Shown one piece after another: positions 1 through 6,732 of a DNA stretch of 64,000 nt (the stretch's first letter is position 1; each line of letters begins with the position of its first letter). The notes beneath the pieces were generated by a model. That model did not search any database. It saw only the letters and a list, made by a program, of their open reading frames with translations, and was not told the DNA's origin. The DNA lies in NCBI RefSeq assembly GCF_001507595.1, contig NZ_LQBQ01000001.1:1-64000 (forward strand), read 5' to 3'. The translations under genes were made by a program, and so were the position numbers. Source of the stretch: Ruegeria marisrubri (GTDB lineage: Bacteria; Pseudomonadota; Alphaproteobacteria; Rhodobacterales; Rhodobacteraceae).

Positions 1-1023
1 CAAAAATGGACGTCAAACCAGTCTTCACCTCGTGCCCAGCAACTGATCGAAGAAGATACGGTGACCCAGAACGCGCTCGCAGCCTTTCTGGGAGCGTTCA
101 TATTTGCTCTGGCCTCGCTCATTCTTGTCGAGGTCGGCGTATACGAAGACCGATCCATCGCAGCCATATTCGCATTCACTCTTGTCGTCATTGTTCTGGT
201 CGTAGTCGCCATCCTGCGCTGGATCGATCAATTGTCGAACCTTGGGGGCGTAGCGCAGACCGCAAGCAAAGTTGAAGCCGCGGCGCGGAAAGCATTGCAC
301 CGGAGATCTGAGTTGCCCTGTCTCGGCGCGGTTGCTTGCGACCTTGACGCCATCCCAGAGTCCGCGACGGCCGTTACCTCGGACCGGTCAGGATACGTTC
401 AGCACATCGATGTCGGTGTGCTGGAAGAATGTGCCGCTGCAAAGGATGACCGGGTCTGGGTCATGGTGCTCCCTGGAACATTCGTTTCTGAAAACCAGGC
501 ACTGGCCAGCATTTCCGGCAGGCTGGATGAGGAACGGGTAAGGGATGCTTTTCTGGTCGGAGAAGAACGCAGCTTCGATCAGGACCCGCGTTTTAGTCTC
601 CAGGTCCTTTCGGAAATCGCCCAACGGGCGCTGTCACCGGGGATCAACGATCCGACGACCGCCATTTCCATCATGGGACGGCTGCTGCGGTTGTTGTTGC
701 CCTTGACCGCCGAAACCTCCTCGCCCGATACAGCGAGCTGCACTCGCGTTGGCGTTCCGCCGATCGCGGCAGCGAGTTTGTTGGAAGACACTTTCGACGC
801 CATCGCACGGGATGCCGGCGACAAGGTCGAAGTTCATCTGTTCCTGCAATCGGCTTTGTGCCGACTGGCGCACAGCCAAGACACCGAAATGGCAACGGCT
901 GCCCGTGTGGCATCTGCTCGCGCACGGGCCTTTTCGGATCGTGACCTGGCATTGAAAGAAGACCGGGACCGCGTTCTAGCCGCGGCCCCGGATATGGCTT
1001 CGAGGACTAGCTCCAAACGTTGA
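1..1023 (+). CDS. DUF2254 family membrane protein, C-terminal part (5' end outside window)
   Basis: The reading frame is open from base 1, so the gene starts upstream of the window. A GTG at 61 lies inside the conserved region and is probably not the start. About 340 residues are visible. They open with an S-P-R-A...TVTQNALAAFLG segment and two hydrophobic helices (roughly residues 26-45 and 50-70), followed by a long soluble C-terminal domain with the motif ALSPGINDPTTA. This is the pattern of the DUF2254 predicted membrane protein family, whose function is unknown. The stop is TGA at 1021-1023. No neighbour suggests a pathway. Confidence 0.8.
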   Translation, partial: QKWTSNQSSPRAQQLIEEDTVTQNALAAFLGAFIFALASLILVEVGVYEDRSIAAIFAFTLVVIVLVVVAILRWIDQLSNLGGVAQTASKVEAAARKALHRRSELPCLGAVACDLDAIPESATAVTSDRSGYVQHIDVGVLEECAAAKDDRVWVMVLPGTFVSENQALASISGRLDEERVRDAFLVGEERSFDQDPRFSLQVLSEIAQRALSPGINDPTTAISIMGRLLRLLLPLTAETSSPDTASCTRVGVPPIAAASLLEDTFDAIARDAGDKVEVHLFLQSALCRLAHSQDTEMATAARVASARARAFSDRDLALKEDRDRVLAAAPDMASRTSSKR

Positions 1024-1046
1024 ACGCCTGAACCGTTCCAGCTCTA

Positions 1047-1331
1047 TCAAAAGCGGCTTGCCGCCTTCTGGATCGCTTCTTGAATTTCGCTCCACGCCTT
1101 CTCTGAGCCGAGCCGGACATCATCCCAAGCGCTATCGCTGGATTTTTGAACCTTGTCGATTTGCTCTTTCGCCTCTTCACGCTTGCTGCGGAGCTTCTTC
1201 AACTGATCCTCGTATTCCTTCTTGGCGTCGGCCTCTGCCTTCTTCCAGCGCGCTTCGAGCTCCTCGATTTGCGCATCCCAACGGTCCAGTTGTGCTTTTG
1301 CTGCTTGAATGAATTCTTTGCGCGTTGTCAT
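1047..1331 (-). CDS. small charged coiled-coil protein (sll1863-type stress protein)
   Basis: A 94-residue protein, almost entirely a charged heptad-rich helix: an Arg/Lys/Glu-rich coiled coil at about residues 8-60, then an Ala/Ser/Trp-rich tail. There are no cysteines, no signal peptide and no membrane segment. An AGGAG lies six bases before the ATG. It resembles short coiled-coil proteins annotated as sll1863-family stress response proteins. It sits 44 bp downstream of the Dps-like gene on the same strand, which fits a stress-related pair. Function is inferred only from this weak family resemblance. Confidence 0.65.
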   Translation of the reverse strand: MTTRKEFIQAAKAQLDRWDAQIEELEARWKKAEADAKKEYEDQLKKLRSKREEAKEQIDKVQKSSDSAWDDVRLGSEKAWSEIQEAIQKAASRF

Positions 1332-1375
1332 TGCTTTCTCCTTTACCTGTCAAAAAATTTTTGCACTTGCTTCTC

Positions 1376-1804
1376 TTAAGAAGTCGCGATGGCTTTCAGC
1401 ATCCAGACTGCTTCTTCGTGTTTTGCCATCCTCGCGTTCATAAGATCTTCCGTCGCCCCATCGCCGTGACGTGATGCAAGAGCAGCAGTCTCTCTCAACC
1501 TGCGCGCCAGCGACTCGTTGTCGTGGATCAATTGTTCAATCATTCCATGCGCGTCCCTGATCGTCTCTTCTTCGGTCAAATGCGCCTGGCTGATCATGTC
1601 CGTGACGGACAAGGGGGCGATCTGACCCAGGGCTCGAATACGCTCGGCCAATGCGTCGATGGCCTCGAACAAGTCGCGATACAGCCTCTCGGTCATTTCG
1701 TGGATCGGCACGAAAAGGGGTCCGACCACGTTCCAATGATACCCTTGCGTCTTGATCATCAACAGAACGCTGTCACACAGAACCTCGGTAAGGGTTCTGC
1801 GCAT
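1376..1804 (-). CDS. dps: Dps-like ferritin family DNA-protection protein
   Basis: A 142-residue four-helix ferritin-like protein. Residues T-Q-G-Y-H-W-N-V-V-G-P near 20-30 and the following H-E-M...D-x-L-A-E-R-I segment carry the His/Asp/Glu ligands of the Dps intersubunit ferroxidase centre. Dps proteins oxidise Fe(II), usually with peroxide, store it, and protect DNA under stress. The start at 1804 (M-R-R-T-L-T) is preferred over upstream in-frame ATGs because a GGAG lies about eight bases before it and the family fold begins there. The start lies inside the 3' end of the MFS gene (46 bp overlap), so the two are probably cotranscribed. Confidence 0.85.
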   Translation of the reverse strand: MRRTLTEVLCDSVLLMIKTQGYHWNVVGPLFVPIHEMTERLYRDLFEAIDALAERIRALGQIAPLSVTDMISQAHLTEEETIRDAHGMIEQLIHDNESLARRLRETAALASRHGDGATEDLMNARMAKHEEAVWMLKAIATS

Positions 1805-3105
1805 TGGCTTGGCTCCGGGGGAGAGGTGGTTTCGGTTTGCGCGCTGCCCGTGAACAGGTCGCGCGGCAGAAAGGCGAGAAGGGCAAGGGACAGGATCTTG
1901 AGCGCGCAAGGCACCAGCGCGTAGGCCGCGTTGAGCGCATCGAGCGCCGCTGCGTCATCGGTGCCGGCGGGGTCGAAGCCGACGAGGCCGAGGACGGGCA
2001 GCATTACCGCCGCGGCGAGGGCAAGCGACGCCTTGGCCAGAAAGCTCCAGAGCCCGAAGGCCTGCCCCGCCGGCAGCCCGGCGCGGCCGAGCGTGCTTGC
2101 CAGAAGGCTGGTCAGGATCACGCCATCGGCCCCGACTGCAACCCCGGAGGCGGCGGCGATGACGGCAAAGGAGAGCGCCGCGCCGGAGGGCAGCGCGTAG
2201 GCCCACACAAAGCTTGCGATGGCAAGGCACATGGCCCCGGCCAGCACCGGACGGGGGCCGTAGCGCGTGGCAGCGCGCGCCCAGGCTGGGGCGCTGAGCC
2301 CGCCGGCGGCGAAGAACAGCACGAGAAACGCGCCCGCCAGATGCGAGAGGCCCAGGCGCTGATCGACAAAGAAGATAAACAGCGTCGTTGTCACCGCCAC
2401 CGGCAGACCGTTGACGAACGCCAAGGTGAGCACCCAACCCGCTCCCGAGCGCAAGAGCGTGCCGAGGTTCGGTGGAGGGCTGAGCGCGACGGGGCGGTGC
2501 CAGAGCGGGCGGGAAGCCCATGCCGCGACGATGGCGAGCGCCGCCGCGGCGCAGGCGAAGGCCGGGTATCCACCTGCATCGGGAAAGGCTAGGCCGAGAA
2601 GCTGCGGCCCCATCGCCCCAAGCGCGACGCCGGCCAGAATCCCGAGCTCGCGCGCACCGGCAAGCCGCAGCTGGGCCGCTGGCGCGTCGCTGCCGGCAAT
2701 GCTGACGCTCTGGCCATAGAGCAACAGCGTGCCCAGCGAATAGGCAGTGAAAGTCAGAGCCAGCGCCGCAGCAAGGGCGCCCACGCCGCCCTGCGCAGGG
2801 ACCACCGCGAAGACCCAGACCACCCCGACCGCCAGCCCGCCAAGCGCCAGGGTCGCGAACCGCCCGCGATGCGCGGCGAAACGATCGGTCAGCCGCCCGA
2901 GAAGCGGGTCCTGTACGAAATCCACCACCCGGATGAGGCCCAGAAGCGCTCCGATCTGGCCGAGGGTGAGCCCGAGCTCAGCGCTCGCAAAGCGCGGCAG
3001 GTGGATGTAGAGCGGCACGCCCACCGCCGCGAGCGCGGCGGCAAGAATCGCCACCCTCACCGCAGGAATGCGGCTGGCCCCATCATTTGTGACGACCCGG
3101 GTCAT
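1759..3105 (-). CDS. MFS transporter, GPH (melibiose-type) cation symporter-like
   Basis: A 448-residue polytopic inner-membrane protein with about 12 hydrophobic segments. The loop motif D-F-V-Q-D-P-L-L-G-R-L-T-D-R followed by H-R-G-R-F is the signature of the glycoside-pentoside-hexuronide (MelB-like, MFS_2) family. The substrate cannot be read from the sequence. The start is ATG at 3105, overlapping the TGA (3104-3102) of the upstream DCC-domain gene. A raw ORF would fuse the two proteins, because a frameshift in the DCC gene keeps the frame open into the transporter. Neighbours: DCC oxidoreductase, SDR and DUF3833 upstream, dps downstream. Confidence 0.8.
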   Translation of the reverse strand: MTRVVTNDGASRIPAVRVAILAAALAAVGVPLYIHLPRFASAELGLTLGQIGALLGLIRVVDFVQDPLLGRLTDRFAAHRGRFATLALGGLAVGVVWVFAVVPAQGGVGALAAALALTFTAYSLGTLLLYGQSVSIAGSDAPAAQLRLAGARELGILAGVALGAMGPQLLGLAFPDAGGYPAFACAAAALAIVAAWASRPLWHRPVALSPPPNLGTLLRSGAGWVLTLAFVNGLPVAVTTTLFIFFVDQRLGLSHLAGAFLVLFFAAGGLSAPAWARAATRYGPRPVLAGAMCLAIASFVWAYALPSGAALSFAVIAAASGVAVGADGVILTSLLASTLGRAGLPAGQAFGLWSFLAKASLALAAAVMLPVLGLVGFDPAGTDDAAALDALNAAYALVPCALKILSLALLAFLPRDLFTGSAQTETTSPPEPSQCAEPLPRFCVTAFC

Positions 3106-3531
3106 CGGCTCTTCATCCGCTGCAGCCGCACGAACGCGCCGACGAGCACCGGACGGAAGCGAAGAAACAGCAGATAGAGCCCTTCGAGCAGCCGGCGGAT
3201 TCCGGGCAGCCCGCCGATCCGCGCAAAGGGCCGCTAGCCGGGGCAGCGTGGCCATCAGCGCGAGAAAGGCGGCCGCGCCCGAAATCACCTGGCCCTGGGC
3301 CGTCTCGACATGAAAGCGTGCCCGCGCAGAGGTGCGGCTTACACCCTCGGGCAGGGCTGTGTCCTCTCGGGCGACATCGACGAAGGCGATCTTCTCGGCG
3401 CCGCGCTGGCGGCGGTAGAAGGCGATTTCCGCCCGGCAGAGCGGACAGGCGCCATCATGAAATACCGTCAAAGCCGGATCGCGCGGCGTTGGCGCGGTTC
3501 GATGCGGATGGGAGAGCGACTTGGCGTTCAT
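3102..3531 (-). pseudogene. DCC1-like thiol-disulfide oxidoreductase (DUF393), frameshifted
   Basis: The N-terminal part shows F-H-D-G-A-C-P-L-C-R, the D-G-x-C-x-L-C redox motif of the DCC/DUF393 family. After L-P-R-L-A-A-L-C the annotated frame leaves the family. The next frame continues with a typical family C-terminus (GLPGIRRLLEGLYLLFLRFR) and stops at TGA 3104-3102, overlapping the transporter ATG. The span of 430 nt equals 143 codons plus one base, so one extra base in roughly 3230-3238 explains everything. It could be a true mutation or a sequencing/assembly error. As written, it reads through into the MFS protein as a 590-residue fusion. Confidence 0.75.
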
Positions 3532-3537
3532 GTGCTC

Positions 3538-4287
3538 TCACTCCGCAGATCGTCGAGCGAACAGGGCATGAAAGAGCGGCAGCGGAAGCTTGCTTCCGAG
3601 CGTGAAGAGCCAGGAAAAGGGCGCGGGAAAGCTCGTCGAGAAGCGCCCGTGTCGGATCGCACGCATCACGCGCTGCGCCGCCTCTTCGGGCTCCATGATC
3701 TGGGGCATGGCAAAGTCGTTTTTCGCCGTCAGCCGGGTGCGGATGAAGCCGGGGTTGACCTGCTGAACGGTTACGCCCGTGCCGCGCAGATCGGCGCGCA
3801 GATTTTCGGCCAGATGCATGAGCGCGGCCTTCGAGGCGCCATAGCCGACTGCACCCGGCAAGCCGCGAAATCCAGCAAGCGAGCCAATCAAGACGACCCG
3901 CCCTTCGCCGTGCGTGGCCATGGCCGGCACGAGATGGGAAAGCACCCTGAGCGCGCCGGTGAAATTGACCTCGGCCATGGCTTCGGCCACGCCGGGGCGC
4001 CAGCTGCGCCCGCTCATCGGTTCGTAGGCGCCCGCGGCGTAGATCACGCCGAAGGGCGCGGGCACGGCGGCGCATGCGGCCGCCACCGAACCTGCGTCGG
4101 TCACGTCCATGGGCAGGGCCGTGATGTTCGGCGCCTCGCCAGCCACCGCGGCCAGCCGCTCGGAACTGCGGGCCGACGCGGTCACAGTTGCCCCTGCCGC
4201 GGCAAGCTCGACGGCCAGTGCACGCCCGAGGCCTTCTGAGGCGCCGATCACCCACCAGTGCCGGCCGACGAAAGGATCATTCGGCAA
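3538..4287 (-). CDS. SDR-family NAD(P)-dependent oxidoreductase
   Basis: A 249-residue classical short-chain dehydrogenase. It has a G-A-S-E-G-L-G Rossmann motif near the N-terminus, Y-A-A-G-A at the N-A-G position, a catalytic Ser in L-I-G-S-L-A, and Y-G-A-S-K (YxxxK) near residue 145. The chosen start is TTG at 4287, preceded by GGGAGG eight bases upstream and overlapping the end of the DUF3833 gene by 11 bp. An in-frame ATG at 4323 would lie deep inside that gene. The substrate is unknown. Similar SDR/GPH-transporter/DUF3833 neighbourhoods occur around lipid-modification genes in Rhodobacterales, so a lipid role is possible but is inference. Confidence 0.8.
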   Translation of the reverse strand: MPNDPFVGRHWWVIGASEGLGRALAVELAAAGATVTASARSSERLAAVAGEAPNITALPMDVTDAGSVAAACAAVPAPFGVIYAAGAYEPMSGRSWRPGVAEAMAEVNFTGALRVLSHLVPAMATHGEGRVVLIGSLAGFRGLPGAVGYGASKAALMHLAENLRADLRGTGVTVQQVNPGFIRTRLTAKNDFAMPQIMEPEEAAQRVMRAIRHGRFSTSFPAPFSWLFTLGSKLPLPLFHALFARRSAE

Positions 4288-4843
4288 CGATCTCGGCCTC
4301 CCTTGCCGGGCGCATTGTTGCAACCAACTCGGCCACCTTGATGCCGAATTTGCGCATCACCGACTTGTTGAGGATCACTCCATCCTCGGTCAGGTAGAGC
4401 CAGTCCACCACGTCGAGAACATGTCCGCCGGCGGTATCGGGCAGGCGCAACCGATAGCGCAGCATTACCGTGGCGCCGGACTGGCGGCCGCGTGCTTCGC
4501 CCACGATGTCGGGCGCGGTCCCGATGATCTCGCCATCATTTCCGAGCCGCAAGGTCCATTCACGCATCTGCTCTGTGCCGCTTGAATAGCGGAAGGTTTC
4601 GGACAGCCGGCCGGCGGCGCCGTCCCACACGCCTTCCATATTGGCCACGAACCTCTGGCTCATCCCGCCCGTCGGCCCGAAGATCACGCCTTCGGCGAGC
4701 ATGGGTCCCGAAAGATGCCTGCGGATGTCGAAGACGGGCGTCGTTTCGGCATAGTCCTCTGACCGCTGGGACTGGAATCCCATCAATCGCGGCCAGGCAT
4801 AGAGCCCCGCGCCGAACAGCGCGAGGAGAAGTAGTGTGGTCAT
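4277..4843 (-). CDS. DUF3833 family protein (membrane-anchored or exported)
   Basis: About 188 residues. An N-terminal hydrophobic segment (M-T-T-L-L-L-L-A-L-F-G-A-G-L-Y-A-W) acts as a signal or anchor. The domain has F-D-I-R-R-H-L-S-G-P, R-F-V-A-N-M-E-G-V-W-D-G, and the near-terminal W-L-Y-L...N-K-S-V-M-R-K-F-G segment typical of DUF3833. The biochemical role of the family is unknown. The start at 4843 is chosen because AGGAG lies seven bases upstream. The longer ATG at 4858 would put this ribosome site inside the gene. It overlaps the SDR gene downstream and follows a short ORF with almost no gap. Confidence 0.75.
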   Translation of the reverse strand: MTTLLLLALFGAGLYAWPRLMGFQSQRSEDYAETTPVFDIRRHLSGPMLAEGVIFGPTGGMSQRFVANMEGVWDGAAGRLSETFRYSSGTEQMREWTLRLGNDGEIIGTAPDIVGEARGRQSGATVMLRYRLRLPDTAGGHVLDVVDWLYLTEDGVILNKSVMRKFGIKVAELVATMRPAREAEIVAE

Positions 4844-4854
4844 CAGACATCTCC

Positions 4855-5073
4855 TCATGCGCGCGGCCTCGCCGGCGCGTGTTGTCGGATCCGGATCGGC
4901 TCAGGCACGTAGCAGCTGTCCAGCTTGTGGAGCCAGCTGCGCAGGAACGGCCCGTCAAAGTCCAGCCGCGCAACAACGCGGGCGGCGAGATCGCGAGCGG
5001 CGCAAAGCCCGGTGCTCCCCACCTCAACGACGACGATGCGGAGGCATTCAGAAGTTCCGGTGTAGATGGGCAT
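4855..5073 (-). CDS. short hypothetical protein at head of the DUF3833 cluster
   Basis: A 72-residue ORF with ATG at 5073 and an AAAGGA about nine bases upstream. Its stop lies just before the ribosome site of the DUF3833 gene. The N-terminal half (M-P-I-Y-T-G-T-S-E-C-L-R-I-V-V-V-E-V) is mildly hydrophobic. The C-terminus is Arg/Pro-rich, as expected for a shifted or degenerate frame. I recognise no family. It is listed because of its spacing and ribosome site. It may be a decayed remnant of a longer gene or not coding at all. Confidence 0.3.
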   Translation of the reverse strand: MPIYTGTSECLRIVVVEVGSTGLCAARDLAARVVARLDFDGPFLRSWLHKLDSCYVPEPIRIRQHAPARPRA

Positions 5074-5501
5074 GCGGCGGGATCCTTTTCATGACTTATG
5101 ATCATTTACGCGAAACGATCGCCGTTGGACCAATCCAGTGCCCACGGATTGCCGTAAGCAAACCTGGCGAGGCCTAGTCAGAATAAACTGATTTCGTATG
5201 GTGTGAGTTGGGAGTTTCAGTGCTGGTCACAGTCATCTGCTTGGTTTCACCCAAGCAAACTAAGAAAATTCGCCAACACACCGAAGCAAGTGGGCGGGAA
5301 GGGGCGGCTTTCCACTTTTGCTCCGACAATACCCAGTATTGGACTCCGGATCGGCATTCAGCGCGTTCCCGATGGGCTTTGTCAGTGAGCTTCGGACGCG
5401 AATTTTTGTTTTCAGCTCAATTCCTTGCGGTTTAGATCCGGATTGGCCCTGTCAGAGGAACACGGCTTGCCGCGAAGGCAGGCGCCACCTAACGTCCGAT
5501 T
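5074..5501. other. intergenic stretch between the DUF3833 cluster and the IS6 remnant
   Basis: 428 bases with no convincing gene. Short ORFs on the plus strand have no recognisable content. The left part should hold the promoter for the minus-strand DUF3833/SDR/MFS cluster, but I could not settle on -35/-10 boxes. The right part, from about 5450, is probably the left end of the IS6-like element: a TGTCAGA at about 5454 partly matches the inverse of the right-end sequence. Confidence 0.4.
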
Positions 5502-6083
5502 ATGACGAAGAGATCCCCGTTCAAGTACTTCAAGACCAGCCCCGAGATCATCCGGCTGGCCGTGATGCTGTACATTCGCTTCCCGCTCTCGCTTCGCAAT
5601 GTCGAAGACCTGCTCCATGAACGCGGTATCGACGTCAGCCACGAGACGATCCGGTTCTGGTGGAACAGGTTCGGCCCGATGTTCGCTTCCGAGATCCGGA
5701 AACGTCGGATCGAAGGGATGAAATCGAGCCGTTGGCGTTGGCATCTCGACTAGATGTTCGTGAAGATCAATGGGGAGCGGCACTATCTGTGGCGGGCGGT
5801 CGATCACGAGGGCGAGGTGCTGGAAAGCTACGTCACAAAGACCCGGGACAAGAGGGCCGCATTGAAATTCCTAAGGAAAGCAATGCGCAAGCACGGATGC
5901 CCCGAGATCATTGTTACTGATCGACTCAGATCCTATGGCGCCGCTCTGAAAGAGCTGGGCGCCGCCGTTCATTCCTCCGTTTACAACCATTTCAACCAGG
6001 AGCGCCACCTCTACACCCGCGAAAACTTCAAGCTGATCCGCAACGCCGCTCTCGCCAAGTGGCGTCAGCTATGTTCCGCCTAA
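5502..6083 (+). pseudogene. IS6-family transposase, inactivated (copy 1)
   Basis: The conceptual protein runs from M-T-K-R-S-P-F-K-Y-F-K-T-S-P-E through the helix-turn-helix region and W-R-W-H-L-D, then meets an in-frame TAG at 5751-5753 where relatives have Glu. Reading resumes at M-F-V-K-I-N-G-E-R-H-Y-L-W-R-A-V-D and continues through I-V-T-D-R-L-R-S-Y. It then jumps from L-G-A-A to V-H-S-S-V-Y-N-H-F-N. About 40 residues are missing in frame, including the E-N-S-H-L-P segment with the catalytic Glu of the DDE triad. With a stop and a catalytic deletion the copy is dead. It ends R-Q-L-C-S-A at 6083. Confidence 0.85.
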
Positions 6084-6106
6084 GTTCCCGCGGTTCCCGG
6101 GCAACT

Positions 6107-6131
6107 GAGACTGGTTAGAATCCGTCTGACA
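6107..6131 (+). repeat. right-end sequence shared by both IS6 remnants
   Basis: The 25 bases 6107-6131, starting GAGACTGGTTAGAATC, recur at 51824-51848 with a single C/T difference. In both places they lie about 25 bp beyond the transposase stop codon. This is the expected position of the element's right terminal repeat. The left ends are degenerate (only TGTCAGA at about 5454 looks related), so a full inverted-repeat pair could not be confirmed. Confidence 0.6.
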
Positions 6132-6266
6132 CCACCGATTTCTGAAAGCTTGCATCGCTCGTCTAACGCCATGAATTAGAGGGATAAAGTCCTCTTGGGG
6201 ATTGTGCGGCAGAGCCGCGTGGTATTGTTCGACGGAAAAAATGTCTGGAAATTTACTTTCAAATAG

Positions 6267-6286
6267 GTAAGGTGGTACCGAAATAC
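6267..6286. promoter_or_regulatory. operator copy 1 (RTA-N4-RGTACY-N4-TAC), thioesterase/pad promoter
   Basis: Sequence GTA-AGGT-GGTACC-GAAA-TAC. It matches the 20-bp palindromic pattern found at four other promoters of the island. It lies 26 bases before the ATG at 6313. TAAGGT inside its left arm occupies the place of a -10 element, so a bound protein would block RNA polymerase. The gene run 6313-12431 should be controlled from here. Confidence 0.7.
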
Positions 6287-6312
6287 GTATTTAGCATGAA
6301 GTGGCGGTGCAA

Positions 6313-6720
6313 ATGAATGAAAATCTGACCGTTGGAACGTCCATAACGCGAGCGATCAAGGTCGACAGAGACCGGACGATAGATTTCATGGGCGAGGATT
6401 GCCGGGTCTATGCGACACCGTCTCTGGTCCGCGACATTGAGCATACCTGCCGTGATCTAATCGTGGAGCGCGTGCTCAAAGGACAGGACTCGGTCGGCAC
6501 GGTTGTGTCGATCACGCACACCGCGCCAACGCTGCTTGGCATGGAGGCTTTGGTAACCGTCACCGTGGCAGAGGTGGACGGGCGCAAGGTGGTGTTCGAC
6601 GTCGTTGCCAAGGATGCCGTCGACACGATCTGCAAAGGCCGCCATGAGCGCTTCATCGTTGATGTCGACAAGACCCGGGAAAAACTTCGTCAGAAAGCAG
6701 CCAGGCTGCAGGAGAGCTGA
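6313..6720 (+). CDS. FlK-like hotdog-fold acyl-CoA thioesterase
   Basis: 135 residues in the single-hotdog thioesterase pattern of the fluoroacetyl-CoA thioesterase (FlK)-like group: F-M-G-E-D-C-R-V-Y-A-T-P-S-L-V-R-D-I-E near the N-terminus, a central S-V-G-T-V-V-S-I-T-H-T-A-P-T-L-L-G-M, and V-V-F-D-V-V-A-K-D. The family hydrolyses acyl-CoA thioesters. It heads an operon with PadB, PadC-D and a phenylacetate-CoA ligase, with 12 bp to padB. It may release CoA from phenylglyoxylyl-CoA or another thioester of the phenylacetate route (inference). A GTG at 6301 is an alternative start. Neither start has a strong ribosome site. Confidence 0.75.
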   Translation: MNENLTVGTSITRAIKVDRDRTIDFMGEDCRVYATPSLVRDIEHTCRDLIVERVLKGQDSVGTVVSITHTAPTLLGMEALVTVTVAEVDGRKVVFDVVAKDAVDTICKGRHERFIVDVDKTREKLRQKAARLQES

Positions 6721-6732
6721 AAGGCCAACCCC

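Noticed and set aside
1759-3531. Genuine DCC-MFS fusion protein
   Set aside because: The family C-terminus of the DCC domain is intact in the next frame and stops exactly at the transporter ATG, so a one-base shift is the better explanation.
5751-5753. In-frame TAG in the IS6 transposase as possible recoding
   Set aside because: The same gene also lost its catalytic Glu by deletion, and relatives have a GAG here, so a simple nonsense mutation is enough.
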